Assembly (NCBI RefSeq): GCF_001499995.1 | Contig: NZ_LQIU01000010.1 | Location: 38,410 to 102,409, forward strand | DNA: 64,000 nucleotides | Direction of reading: 5' to 3' | Source of the DNA: Mycobacterium sp. IS-1496 | Lineage (GTDB): Bacteria > Actinomycetota > Actinomycetes > Mycobacteriales > Mycobacteriaceae | Part shown: positions 49,395 to 58,483 of the stretch, in pieces | Layout of the letters: each line of letters opens with the position of its first letter | Position numbering within the stretch: the stretch's first letter is position 1 | The notes under the pieces: model-generated | Database searches by the model: none | Told to the model about the DNA's origin: nothing | The model's input: only the letters and a program-made list of their open reading frames with translations | Program-made: the position numbers and the translations under genes

Positions 49395-49791
49395 ACGCAT
49401 CTCGTCTCTGTTGCGCCGCTCCGTCGACCACCTCGCCGACGAGGTGCCCGACAGCTACCGGCTGCTGCTCGACAGGCTCGGCCCGCTGGTCGTGGAACTC
49501 GACGTCGACGGGGAACGGTTCACGATGCACGGCGGGAACCGGCTCGAGGTGTCAGACGGTCCGGCGCGTCAACCGGGTGCCTGGGTGAACACGTCGCGGA
49601 CCGCCATTCTCGACCTGATCGACGCCCGGACCGGACTCGACGAAGCCGTCGAGGCAGGCGCCGTCCGCGTCCGAGGCGCCCTGGCGGACGTGCTGCGCGC
49701 GCATGACACCCTGCTGGCCTACGTGCACGCCGCGGTCCGGGCGCCGTCGCAGCCCGCCTTGCTGGCCGAACTGCGTACTGGGGCACCGTGA
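49387..49791 (+). CDS. SCP2-like sterol/lipid carrier domain protein
   Basis: A 134-residue single-domain protein. The order of strands and helices (VVELDVDGERFTMHGGN, then NTSRTAILDLIDARTGLDEA and VRVRGALADVLRAHDTLLAY) fits the SCP2 lipid-transfer fold. It starts at the ATG at 49387, 8 nt inside the preceding gene. It could shuttle the hydrophobic intermediate between the prenyl synthase, the CrtC-like enzyme and the flavoprotein. Confidence 0.7.
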   Translation: MAERISSLLRRSVDHLADEVPDSYRLLLDRLGPLVVELDVDGERFTMHGGNRLEVSDGPARQPGAWVNTSRTAILDLIDARTGLDEAVEAGAVRVRGALADVLRAHDTLLAYVHAAVRAPSQPALLAELRTGAP

Positions 49792-52763
49792 CCGGGCACA
49801 TTCCGACTCCGGCCTCCTGCCGACGGCGCCGCACGGTCGCCGTGCTCGGCGGTGGCGTCGCGGGTCTGACCGCGGCGCATGAACTCGCCGACCGCGGTTT
49901 CGACGTCACGGTCTACGAGCCGCGCGGTGACGAACGCACCGGGCTGGGCCCCGAACCGCCGGCGTGCTACCCGCCGGTGAAGCTCGGCGGTCTTGCGGCG
50001 TCGCAGTACTCGACGGCGGGCACCCACGATGGCAGCAACGCCGAACTGAGGCCGTTCCCCGGCCGGCCCGGGGTGCCCCGTGACCCAGGACGCGCCGTCG
50101 CGGGGGAACACGGGTTCCGCTTCTTCCCGGCGTACTACCTGCACATCTGGGATCTGTTCCAGCGCATCCCGGTTCATGACCGCGTCGAGCTGCCCGGTGG
50201 CGACATCCGTTTCCTGCCGACCTCCCGCACCGTCCTCGACAACGTCCGCCGAGTCGTCACCCAGGGCACCACTGTGGAAGGCAAACCGTCGCTGGTGTTC
50301 CCGCGCGAAGCCCCCCGCAGCCTCGCCGAGTTCCTCGGCACCGTGAACCAACTGAGAGAACTGGGTTTCACCGGTGGCGACGTGGCGACGTTCATGGGCA
50401 GGCTGCTGCGCTACCTGGTCACCAGCCCACGCCGACGGGCCGAGGAACTGCAGAACATCTCGGCCTACGACTTCTTCGTCGGACGAGACCGCGCCGGAGG
50501 CGCCGCGCGGTTCTCCTACACGCCGCAGTTCGACGTGGTGCTGCGAGAGATGCCCAAGGTGCTCGCGGCGTTCGACTCGAACTGGGGTGACGCCCGCACC
50601 AACCTCACCACATACCTGCAACTCCAGTTGCGGATGGACCGCCGCGACAACAAGGCCGACGGGGTGCTCAACGGTCCGACCACCGAGGCGTGGTTCGACC
50701 ACTGGTACCGCCACCTCACCTCGCTCGGTGTGCGTTTCGTCCAGGCGGCCGCCGACCGGATCGACGCCTCGCCTGTCGAGCCGGGTGTGCCGCCGCACCG
50801 CAGGGCGCGGGTTCGCCTCACGTTGGCCGACGGGACGCGGCTGACTCCCGACTACGTCGTCGTCGCCGTCGACGCCCCCGAAGCCGAGCGCATCACCGCA
50901 CCCCTGCGGACCGGAGCCTCCGGCGGGACCGTCTCGCAACTGGAGGGTTTCACCACGTCGATCCCACCGGCGACCGGCCCCCTCGAACCCGCGGCGACCC
51001 GTCCCGCGGGCAGCCGCAATCCCTACGCGCTGGCCGAGATGGGCCGAGTGCCGTGGGACCGGTTCCAGACTCTCGGGGGCATCCAGTACTTCTTCGACAC
51101 CGAATTCCAGCTGCTGCGCGGACACATGTACTACTCCGGCAGCGAATGGGCGCTGTCGTCGATCAATCAGCACGGCATGTGGGAGCGGAGACCGACCCTG
51201 GCCCGCGACGGCCATGTCTCCGTCTTGTCCGTCGACATCGGCGATTTCAACGCCCCGTCGGAGCATCTCGTCGACGCGGCGGGCCGGCCCAAGGCCGCGC
51301 GCGACTGCACGGCCGACGAGATCGCCGCCGAGGTGTGGCGGCAGATCGTCACGGCGCTGACCAACAACGTGCAGAGCCCGCCGAAGTCGCTCCTGCCGAC
51401 ACCGGCCTGGTACGCGCTCGACCGGGGACTGATCATGGCCGACGGGCCGGGACAGGGTACGGGCCCACCGGTGCTCAACGAAACGCCTTATCTCGTCCCG
51501 ATCATCGGCGACTGGGAGAACCGTCCGGGCGGTGACCCGTGGAATCCGCACGGCACCTCCTACGTCGGGGTGCCGCCCGAGGACACCTGGCTCGAGGACC
51601 TCGAGCGGCGCAACGTGTGGCAGGCCCGCCACGGCGGCTATCAGGTGCACAACAACTCGCTCGTCTTCGCCGGCACGTGGGCCAAGACGTTCACCAGGAT
51701 GACGTCGATGGAAGCGGCGTGCGAATCCGGACGGCACGCGGTCAACGCGATCCTCGATCACTACATCTGGGTGGAGTCGGACGGCCACGATCGGCGCGAC
51801 GAGACGACGCTCAAATGGCTCTTCCCCTACGGGTTCCTCGACCAGGGCCAGTCGACCCCGATCCGGATGCCCACGCCGGCCGGTGACTACTGCTATGTCT
51901 TCGACATCGAGAACCGGGAGCCGCCCGACACCCGCGCGCTGCGCGTCCTCGATTCGCGCTTCTCCGAGCGGTCGCTGCCACATCCGCTCGACGCACTCGT
52001 CGCACCCACAGGAGGTAGTCCGATGACCACACCGCCGTTCGACCTGAACCAGCAGCTGCTCGCCTACCTGCAGGCGTGGCGACAACTCCTCGAGCAGTGG
52101 ACGGCCTTGGCCGCTTCGCTACCCGGCGTGGGTTCTCCGTACCCGATGCCCGCACCGCCGGGCGCCCCGGGCGGAGCCGCGGCGCCCGCACCGGCCGACT
52201 ACACCCAGCAGCTGTTCGGCTCCCTGCAGGCCTGGCGCGAGCATTTGGAGCGCGCTGCGGGCGCGACGGCGCAGGCCGCCCCACAACAGTCGGGCGGCCA
52301 CCAACCGGAGGGCGGGCAGGCGACCACTCAGGCGTCGTCGTCCGGACCGAAGGAACCGCCCGAGTACGAATACCGGCCGCCCGCAGACTATTGGGGCTCG
52401 GCGCACCCCCCCACCCAGCAGGGCGCGCAGATGCAGAAGGTCATCAGGCCACCCGAGAACGACTGGGGCACCGTGGGTCTGCCGTTCCGCGACCTCGTCG
52501 GCGGGCTGGATGTCGGACGGGCGCCGCAGGGTCCGATGCCGCCACCCGACCGCTGGAGCAGTGCGATCGACCGGTTCCGCCCCGGTGCCGGCCCGTTCGC
52601 CGAACGGCCGGCGGGGCCGGTGGACTCCCCCGCCGCTCGTGGCGCGCGCTCGGCCTACCGCGACGCGACCGCACCGGCGGATCCGGGCGCGGCCGCGCAG
52701 GTCGCCCCGAAATCGTTGTACCGCAGCCTGATCGAGCAGCGCGATGTGCGCGGCGGCGGCTGA
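49788..52763 (+). CDS. Carotenoid-desaturase-like flavoprotein with long disordered tail
   Basis: A 991-residue protein. Residues 1 to about 710 form an amine-oxidase/phytoene-desaturase-type flavoenzyme: FAD motif VAVLGGGVAGLTAAHELADR, GEHGFRFFPAYYLHIWDLFQ as in uncharacterised COG3349-type oxidoreductases, and the C-terminal FAD segment FTRMTSMEAACESGRHAVNA. Residues 746-991 are Pro/Ala/Gln/Gly-rich with two copies of a helix (QQLLAYLQAWRQLLEQW, QQLFGSLQAWREHLERA) and three PP-x-x-x-W motifs (PPADYWGS, PPENDWGT, PPPDRWSS). The GTG start overlaps the SCP2 stop. The tail is a candidate shell-docking or scaffold region. Confidence 0.82.
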   Translation: MTGHIPTPASCRRRRTVAVLGGGVAGLTAAHELADRGFDVTVYEPRGDERTGLGPEPPACYPPVKLGGLAASQYSTAGTHDGSNAELRPFPGRPGVPRDPGRAVAGEHGFRFFPAYYLHIWDLFQRIPVHDRVELPGGDIRFLPTSRTVLDNVRRVVTQGTTVEGKPSLVFPREAPRSLAEFLGTVNQLRELGFTGGDVATFMGRLLRYLVTSPRRRAEELQNISAYDFFVGRDRAGGAARFSYTPQFDVVLREMPKVLAAFDSNWGDARTNLTTYLQLQLRMDRRDNKADGVLNGPTTEAWFDHWYRHLTSLGVRFVQAAADRIDASPVEPGVPPHRRARVRLTLADGTRLTPDYVVVAVDAPEAERITAPLRTGASGGTVSQLEGFTTSIPPATGPLEPAATRPAGSRNPYALAEMGRVPWDRFQTLGGIQYFFDTEFQLLRGHMYYSGSEWALSSINQHGMWERRPTLARDGHVSVLSVDIGDFNAPSEHLVDAAGRPKAARDCTADEIAAEVWRQIVTALTNNVQSPPKSLLPTPAWYALDRGLIMADGPGQGTGPPVLNETPYLVPIIGDWENRPGGDPWNPHGTSYVGVPPEDTWLEDLERRNVWQARHGGYQVHNNSLVFAGTWAKTFTRMTSMEAACESGRHAVNAILDHYIWVESDGHDRRDETTLKWLFPYGFLDQGQSTPIRMPTPAGDYCYVFDIENREPPDTRALRVLDSRFSERSLPHPLDALVAPTGGSPMTTPPFDLNQQLLAYLQAWRQLLEQWTALAASLPGVGSPYPMPAPPGAPGGAAAPAPADYTQQLFGSLQAWREHLERAAGATAQAAPQQSGGHQPEGGQATTQASSSGPKEPPEYEYRPPADYWGSAHPPTQQGAQMQKVIRPPENDWGTVGLPFRDLVGGLDVGRAPQGPMPPPDRWSSAIDRFRPGAGPFAERPAGPVDSPAARGARSAYRDATAPADPGAAAQVAPKSLYRSLIEQRDVRGGG
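52010..52763 (+). CDS. Internal in-frame start: 246-residue free tail protein (alternative product)
   Basis: Within the flavoprotein gene, AGGAGG (52010-52015), 7 nt and ATG (52023) form a textbook initiation site exactly at the border between the enzyme domain and the disordered tail, in the same frame. The start of the full-length protein has a much poorer site. The tail could thus be made in excess as a separate protein (MTTPPFDLNQQLLAYLQAWR...). Dual products from one gene are common for scaffold or shell-tethering parts. No expression data are available. Confidence 0.6.
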
Positions 52764-54536
52764 CTAGTCGCTGTCCTTCTTCGGCTTGGCGTCGATGCCC
52801 GACTCTTTGCGCTGCTGCGGGGTGATCGGCGCGGGCGCACCGGTCAGCGGGTCGGCGCCGCCACCGGACTTCGGGAACGCGATCACCTCGCGGATGGAGT
52901 CCATCCCGGCCAGCAGGGCGGTGATGCGGTCCCAGCCGAAGGCGATACCGCCGTGCGGTGGGGCACCGAACGTGAACGCGTCCAACAGGAATCCGAACTT
53001 CTCCTGCGCCTCGTCGTGCTCGATCCCCATCATCGCGAACACCCGCTCCTGGAGGTCGCGGCGGTGGATACGGATCGAACCGCCGCCGATCTCGTTGCCG
53101 TTGCAGACGATGTCGTAGGCGTCGGCCAGGGCGCTGCCGGGGTCGGTGTCGAAATCGTCGTGCGATTGCGGCTGCGGTGCGGTGAACGCGTGGTGGACCG
53201 CGGTCCACGCACCGGATCCCACCGCGACGTCGCCGGCGGCAGCGGCGTCCTCCGCCATCTCGAACAGCGGCCAGTCGACCACCCAGGTGAACGCCCACGC
53301 GTTCGGGTCGATCATGTCGAGCCGCTTGGCGATCTCGATGCGCGCCGCACCGAGCAGCGCGCGCGACGCCTTCGCGCCACCCGCAGCGAAGAAGATGCAG
53401 TCACCCGGGTCGGCGCCGACGTGGGCGGCCAGGCCGTCGCGTTCGGCGTCGGTGAGGTTCTTGGCGACGGGCCCGCCCAGCGTGCCGTCGTCACCGACCA
53501 GCACGTAGGCCAGTCCCTTGGCGCCGCGCTGTTTGGCCCACTCCTGCCAGCCGTCGAGAGTGCGGCGCGGCTGCGACGCCCCGCCGGGCATCACGACCGC
53601 GCCGACGTACGGTGCCTGGAAGACTCGGAACGTGGTGTCGGCGAAGAACTCCTTGCACTCGACGAGTTCGAGGCCGAAACGCAGATCCGGTTTGTCCGAG
53701 CCGAACCGGCGCATCGCCTCGGCGTGGGTGATGCGCGGCAGCGGGGTGGGCAGGTCGTGGCCGATCAGCGCCCAGAGCGCCTCGAGGATCTCCTCCGACA
53801 CCGCGATCACGTCGTCGGCGTCGACGAAGCTCATCTCCATGTCGAGCTGGGTGAATTCGGGCTGGCGGTCGGCGCGGAAGTCCTCGTCGCGGTAGCACCG
53901 CGCGATCTGGTAGTACCGCTCCATGCCCGCGACCATGAGCAGCTGTTTGAACAGCTGCGGACTCTGCGGCAGCGCGTAGAACGAACCGGGCTGCAGACGC
54001 GCGGGCACCAGGAAGTCGCGCGCGCCCTCCGGGGTCGACCGCGTCATGGTCGGGGTCTCGATCTCGACGAAGTCGTGGCGCGCCAGCACCTCCCGTGCGG
54101 CGGCGTTCACCTTCGACCGCAACCGGATCGCGTTGCCGGGACCTTCGCGGCGCAGATCGAGGTAGCGGTACTTCAGCCGGGCTTCCTCGCCCGCCTCGTC
54201 GTCCAGCTGGAACGGCAGCGGGGCGCTCTCCCCGAGCACCGTCAGCGAGGTGGCGTTCACCTCGATGCCGCCGGTCGGGATCTCGGGGTTCTCGTTGCCC
54301 TCCGGACGCACCTCCACGACACCCTGGACCGCCACGCAGAACTCGGCGCGCAACCGGTGGGCCGCCTCGAGCACCGCACCCTCGCGGAACACCACCTGGG
54401 ACACCCCGGAGGCGTCGCGCAGGTCGATGAAGATGACACCACCGTGATCGCGCCGACGAGCCACCCAGCCGGCCAGCGTCACGTTCTGACCGGCATCGGC
54501 GGGTCGCAGCGATCCGGCGGCATGACTGCGCAGCAC
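52764..54536 (-). CDS. aspS: Aspartyl-tRNA synthetase (non-discriminating type likely)
   Basis: Class II synthetase, 590 residues, with the bacterial-type insertion domain. It has the OB-fold anticodon domain ([20 protein letters not shown]), motif 2 [26 protein letters not shown] and motif 3 [13 protein letters not shown]. The GTG at 54536 (VLRSHAAG) has AGGAG six nt upstream and matches mycobacterial homologues; longer readings are excluded. Mycobacterial AspRS usually also charges tRNA-Asn, with GatCAB correction. TAGACT at 54575-54580 is a likely -10. Confidence 0.96.
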   Translation of the reverse strand: MLRSHAAGSLRPADAGQNVTLAGWVARRRDHGGVIFIDLRDASGVSQVVFREGAVLEAAHRLRAEFCVAVQGVVEVRPEGNENPEIPTGGIEVNATSLTVLGESAPLPFQLDDEAGEEARLKYRYLDLRREGPGNAIRLRSKVNAAAREVLARHDFVEIETPTMTRSTPEGARDFLVPARLQPGSFYALPQSPQLFKQLLMVAGMERYYQIARCYRDEDFRADRQPEFTQLDMEMSFVDADDVIAVSEEILEALWALIGHDLPTPLPRITHAEAMRRFGSDKPDLRFGLELVECKEFFADTTFRVFQAPYVGAVVMPGGASQPRRTLDGWQEWAKQRGAKGLAYVLVGDDGTLGGPVAKNLTDAERDGLAAHVGADPGDCIFFAAGGAKASRALLGAARIEIAKRLDMIDPNAWAFTWVVDWPLFEMAEDAAAAGDVAVGSGAWTAVHHAFTAPQPQSHDDFDTDPGSALADAYDIVCNGNEIGGGSIRIHRRDLQERVFAMMGIEHDEAQEKFGFLLDAFTFGAPPHGGIAFGWDRITALLAGMDSIREVIAFPKSGGGADPLTGAPAPITPQQRKESGIDAKPKKDSD

Positions 54537-54598
54537 AAAGAACTCCTGAGGGAGGGGACGAGGACAACCGCCACAGTCTAGTGGGGTCGCCCTCGGCG

Positions 54599-54604
54599 TA
54601 CTTT
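54599..54604 (+). promoter_or_regulatory. -10 box upstream of the ketopantoate-reductase-like gene
   Basis: TACTTT followed by 8 nt and the ATG at 54613, so the transcript is probably leaderless. Confidence 0.45.
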
Positions 54605-54612
54605 GGGCGCTC

Positions 54613-55500
54613 ATGGCCACCCGCATCGCCCTCGTCGGCCCAGGCGCCATCGGCGCGACGGTGGCCGCGCTGCTCCACGAGGCCGGCCGGCCCGTGCTGC
54701 TGTGCGGTCGCACCGCCCGCGACTTCCTGGAGGTCCGGCCCGACGACCGGGAGCCGATCCTGGTGGCCGGGCCGGTGCACACCGACCCCGGGGAGGTCGA
54801 CGGCCCCGTCGAGGTGGTCCTGCTGGCGGTCAAGGACACCCAGAACGAGGCGTCCGCACCGTGGCTGAGGCGGCTGTGCGACGAGAACACCGTGGTCTGC
54901 GCGCTGCAGAACGGTGTCGAGCAGACCGAGCGGGTCGGCCGGTTCTGCCCCGGCGCGACGGTGGTCCCCGCCGCGGTGTGGATGTCCGCCGAGACCGACC
55001 CGCTGGGCTTCGTGCGCCTGCGCACCGACGCCCGGTTGGTGCTGCCCGCCACCGATGCCGCGGAAAGGCTGGCCGACACGCTGGCCACCCCACATCTGCG
55101 CGTCGAGTGCGATCCCGACTTCCTGACCGCGGCGTGGCACAAGCTGCTGGTCAACGCCGTCGTCGGCCTGATGGTGCTGACGGGGCGCCGCTCGGGGATG
55201 TTCCGCCGCGACGACATCGCCGAACTCGGCCGTCGCTACCTCGCCGAGTGCCTGGCGGTCGCCCGCGCCGAGGGGGCCGCCCTCGGCGACGAGGTCGTGG
55301 ACCAGGTCATCGGGATGCTGGCCGCGTCGCCGCCCGACATCACCACCTCGATACTCACCGACCGGGAGGCCGGGCGCGCCCTCGAATGGGACATCCGCAA
55401 CGGGGTGATCGCCCGCAAGGGGGCCGCCCACGGCATCGCGACCCCGATCAGCGACATCGTGGTGCCGCTGCTCGCCGCGTCCGGAGACGGCCCGGGCTGA
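54613..55500 (+). CDS. Ketopantoate reductase-like oxidoreductase (ApbA/PanE family)
   Basis: A 295-residue protein with an N-terminal Rossmann domain ([22 protein letters not shown]) and the family [10 protein letters not shown] and [11 protein letters not shown] segments. The catalytic Lys is in AWHKLLVNA. It could reduce 2-dehydropantoate to pantoate, but several paralogues exist in mycobacteria (this is the Rv2573 position), so the substrate is uncertain. Confidence 0.85.
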   Translation: MATRIALVGPGAIGATVAALLHEAGRPVLLCGRTARDFLEVRPDDREPILVAGPVHTDPGEVDGPVEVVLLAVKDTQNEASAPWLRRLCDENTVVCALQNGVEQTERVGRFCPGATVVPAAVWMSAETDPLGFVRLRTDARLVLPATDAAERLADTLATPHLRVECDPDFLTAAWHKLLVNAVVGLMVLTGRRSGMFRRDDIAELGRRYLAECLAVARAEGAALGDEVVDQVIGMLAASPPDITTSILTDREAGRALEWDIRNGVIARKGAAHGIATPISDIVVPLLAASGDGPG

Positions 55501-55532
55501 CGGGTGGACACCGTCGGCTACGGTGTATGCCC

Positions 55533-56027
55533 ATGCACGCCTGCGAGCGCGTCGACCTGTCGTTCGTCGACTCCGCGCCGTACCGCTTCGTCAGCACCGT
55601 CGACCTGGCCATCACCCCCGAGCAGGTCTTCGAAGTGCTCGCCGACGCCGAATCGTGGCCGCACTGGGCGACGGTGATCACCAAGGTGACGTGGACCAGT
55701 CCCGAACCGCGCGGCATCGGCACCACCCGCACCGTGCACATGCGGGGTGGCATCGTGGGCGACGAGCAGTTCCTTGCCTGGGAACCGTTCCGCCACATGG
55801 CTTTTCGCTTCAACGACGCGTCGACGAGCAGTATCGCGGCGTTCGCCGAGGACTACCGCGTGGTCGAGACACCGGGTGGCTGCCACCTGACCTGGGTGAT
55901 GGCGATGAAACCCCGTGGCGCCGCAGCCCGGATCGGGATGTCGCTCGGCCGGCCAATCATGGGCCGGCTGTTCCAGCGGTTCCTGCACAACCTGCGCCGG
56001 TACACCGACCAGCGGTTCGCCGGCTAG
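55533..56027 (+). CDS. SRPBCC family protein
   Basis: A 164-residue START-like protein (FVSTVDLAITPEQVFEVLADAESWPHWATVI, quoted in part; C-terminus GRPIMGRLFQRFLHNLRRYTD). A -10-like TACGGT ends at 55524, so the ATG at 55533 suits a leaderless transcript, whereas the ATG at 55527 would be too close. The ligand is unknown. It occupies the Rv2574 position and overlaps the stop of the esterase on the other strand. Confidence 0.8.
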   Translation: MHACERVDLSFVDSAPYRFVSTVDLAITPEQVFEVLADAESWPHWATVITKVTWTSPEPRGIGTTRTVHMRGGIVGDEQFLAWEPFRHMAFRFNDASTSSIAAFAEDYRVVETPGGCHLTWVMAMKPRGAAARIGMSLGRPIMGRLFQRFLHNLRRYTDQRFAG

Positions 56028-57520
56028 TAGACCCCGGTCCACGCACTGCGGCGGACCGCGTCCGGATCGTCGACGGACTCGTCGCGCATCGAGCGGATCA
56101 CCCGGGTGCGCCGGCGGTCGGCGTCGTAGCGCGGCCAGTCGTCGCGCCACTTCTCGCCGGGCGCCCACCCGCGGGTGGCGAAATCGAGCCAGGTGCGCTG
56201 CATCCGCCGGCCCACCGAGGGCGGCAGGTGCCTGCCGAGCGGATGGAGCTTGCGGCCGAGGTACGACGCATAGCTGTGGTGGATGTGCACGATCTCGCTG
56301 CCGTGGGTGGCGCCGAGCCCCAGCGCCCGCAGCGCCACCGCGGTGTGGTCGAAGCGGTAGGCGTAGGTGGAGGCCTGCGCGCTGTAGGCGTCGGTGAACG
56401 CCCACGCCGGCGCACCGAACATGACGTCCGAACCGATGGCCACCAGCGCCTGCCGCCGGGGATACCCCGGATATGCGGACAGGATGCGGTCGCGGGCCTC
56501 CGGCGCGCACCTGTCGAACCAGGAATCCACACCGGCGAGGGTCGTCGGCAGCATCGGCGGCTTCCCCCACGCGAACATGGACGCCTCGTGGCTGTTGGTG
56601 CCGATGATCAACGGCACCGGCCGGACCGCACCGGCGCGGGCCGCCTCGATCGGGTGGCTGGGCAGCAGATCGACGCCGTGGGTCAGCCCGTACGCCAGCG
56701 TCGGGGTCTCGGCGACGCTTTCGAGTTGCAGCAGACCCGCCGCCCGGCGCAACGACCGTTGCGGTGCCGACTTGACCTGCTCGGGGTGGAGGTTGAGCAG
56801 TTCGAGGAAGCGTGTCGCCCGGTCCGCGCGGGTGTCGCGGTCGGCGATCAGCGGCAGCGCCGGACTCTGCGCGATCGCCCTGGCGAACAGCCCGTCGGCG
56901 GCGGGACTCGCGAGCAACGCCAACACCGACGTCGCACCCGCCGACTCACCGAACACGGTGACGCGGCCGGGGTCGCCCCCGAACGCGGCGATGTTCTCCC
57001 GCACCCACCGCAGCGCCGCGATCTGGTCGCGAAGCGCCAGGTTGTCGGCGAAGCCCTCGCCCAGCGCGCTCAGGTCGAGCCCACCGAAGACCCCGATGCG
57101 GTAGGTGACGTTGACGACGACGACGCGGCCGTTCGCGGCCAGACGCGAACCGTTGTACAGCTGCAGTTGGCCCGCCCCGTAGACGAACGCGCCTCCGGGA
57201 AGCCACACCATCACCGGCAGCGCGGCCGTGGTGTCCGGCGACCAGACGGTCAGCGTCAGACACGCCTCGTCACGGTTCTTCGGGTCGTCACGACCGCCGC
57301 CCACGAACGATTTCCCCTGCGGCGGTATCGGCCCGTGCTCGAGTGCGTCCCGCACCCCAGTCCACGGTTCGGGCGCGACGGGAGCGGCGAATCGCAGCTC
57401 GCCCAACGGCTGGCGGGCGTAGGGGACGCCGCGCCACACCCCGACGCCGCCCTCCCGGGTGCCGTTCAACCGCCCGAGCGTGGTGTTCGCGACGGTTTGA
57501 ACTTCGACGACGGCGGACAC
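56024..57520 (-). CDS. Carboxylesterase, type B
   Basis: A 498-residue alpha/beta hydrolase. The nucleophile elbow is FGESAGATSVLALL, the N-terminal GVWRGVPYARQPLGELRF and YNGSRLAANGRVVVVNVTYR are typical, and the catalytic His region is THGSEIVHIHHS. The GTG at 57520 gives the family N-terminus (VQTVANTTLGRLNG). No signal peptide is seen, so it is probably cytosolic and acts on ester xenobiotics or lipids. Confidence 0.9.
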   Translation of the reverse strand: MSAVVEVQTVANTTLGRLNGTREGGVGVWRGVPYARQPLGELRFAAPVAPEPWTGVRDALEHGPIPPQGKSFVGGGRDDPKNRDEACLTLTVWSPDTTAALPVMVWLPGGAFVYGAGQLQLYNGSRLAANGRVVVVNVTYRIGVFGGLDLSALGEGFADNLALRDQIAALRWVRENIAAFGGDPGRVTVFGESAGATSVLALLASPAADGLFARAIAQSPALPLIADRDTRADRATRFLELLNLHPEQVKSAPQRSLRRAAGLLQLESVAETPTLAYGLTHGVDLLPSHPIEAARAGAVRPVPLIIGTNSHEASMFAWGKPPMLPTTLAGVDSWFDRCAPEARDRILSAYPGYPRRQALVAIGSDVMFGAPAWAFTDAYSAQASTYAYRFDHTAVALRALGLGATHGSEIVHIHHSYASYLGRKLHPLGRHLPPSVGRRMQRTWLDFATRGWAPGEKWRDDWPRYDADRRRTRVIRSMRDESVDDPDAVRRSAWTGVY

Positions 57521-57592
57521 ACCCGAATCGTAGTGTGGGACTCTGGACACCGGCGCTGACCCGCGCCGCACCGAGCGCGGATGGAGTGTGCG

Positions 57593-58483
57593 ATGACCTT
57601 CAACGAGGGCATGCAGATCGACACCAGCACCAGCTCGAGCAGCGGCGGTGGCCGAGGCGGTGGCCGCGGCATCGCCGTCGGCGGTGGGGTCGGCGGCCTG
57701 CTGATCGTGGTCATCGCGCTGTTCCTCGGGGTGGACCCCGGCACGGTCCTGCCGGAGCAACAGCAGATCGGCACCGAGGGCGTCCAGACGCCGGGCTTCG
57801 ACCTGAGCCAGTGCAAGACCGGCGCCGACGCCAACGAGTTCGTACAGTGCCGCGTGGTGGCGACCGGCAACTCCCTCGATGCGGTGTGGTCGCAGCTGAA
57901 ACCGGATTACACCCGGCCGCAGGTGGAGATCTTCTCCGGGAGCGTGGACACGCGCTGTGGTCCGGCCACGAGCGCGGTCGGCCCGTTCTACTGCCCGGCC
58001 GACCAGACCGCCTACTTCGACACCGACTTCTTCGACGTCCTGAGGGATCAATTCGGTTCCAGCGGTGGACCGTTCGCCCAGGAGTACGTCGTCGCCCACG
58101 AATTCGGCCACCACGTGCAGCAACTGCAGGGTTCGCTCGCGCGCGCCCAGGAGGATCCGGAGGGGCCCACCGGTGGCGGGGTGCGCACCGAACTGCAGGC
58201 CGACTGCTACGCGGGCGTGTGGGCGCACTACGCGGCAGTCACCACGCAGGAGAGCACCGGCGTCCCGTTCCTCGAACCGTTGACCGACAAGGACATCGCC
58301 GACGCACTGTCGGCCGCCTCGGCGGTCGGCGACGACCGCATCCAGGAGGCCGCGACGGGCCGCGTCAATCCCGAGTCGTGGACCCACGGTTCGTCCGAGC
58401 AGCGGCAGAAGTGGTTCACGGTCGGCTACCAGACCGGCGACCCGACGAAGTGCGACACGTTCGCCACGAACGACCTTGGCTAG
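57593..58483 (+). CDS. Membrane-anchored neutral zinc metallopeptidase
   Basis: A 296-residue protein of the putative neutral zinc metallopeptidase family (YpfJ-like, Rv2575 type). A Ser/Gly-rich N-terminus is followed by one TM segment (about 30-50), and the outer domain has the zinc site VVAHEFGHHVQQLQG. The third-ligand area is ELQADCYAGVWAHYA. Its role is unknown; it is widely conserved near aspS in mycobacteria. Confidence 0.9.
   Translation: MTFNEGMQIDTSTSSSSGGGRGGGRGIAVGGGVGGLLIVVIALFLGVDPGTVLPEQQQIGTEGVQTPGFDLSQCKTGADANEFVQCRVVATGNSLDAVWSQLKPDYTRPQVEIFSGSVDTRCGPATSAVGPFYCPADQTAYFDTDFFDVLRDQFGSSGGPFAQEYVVAHEFGHHVQQLQGSLARAQEDPEGPTGGGVRTELQADCYAGVWAHYAAVTTQESTGVPFLEPLTDKDIADALSAASAVGDDRIQEAATGRVNPESWTHGSSEQRQKWFTVGYQTGDPTKCDTFATNDLG

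Noticed and set aside
49719..52085. Long open frame (788 codons) on the minus strand opposite the flavoprotein gene
   Set aside because: Arg/Gly/Val-rich shadow of a GC-rich gene; the plus strand has clear FAD motifs and coupled starts.
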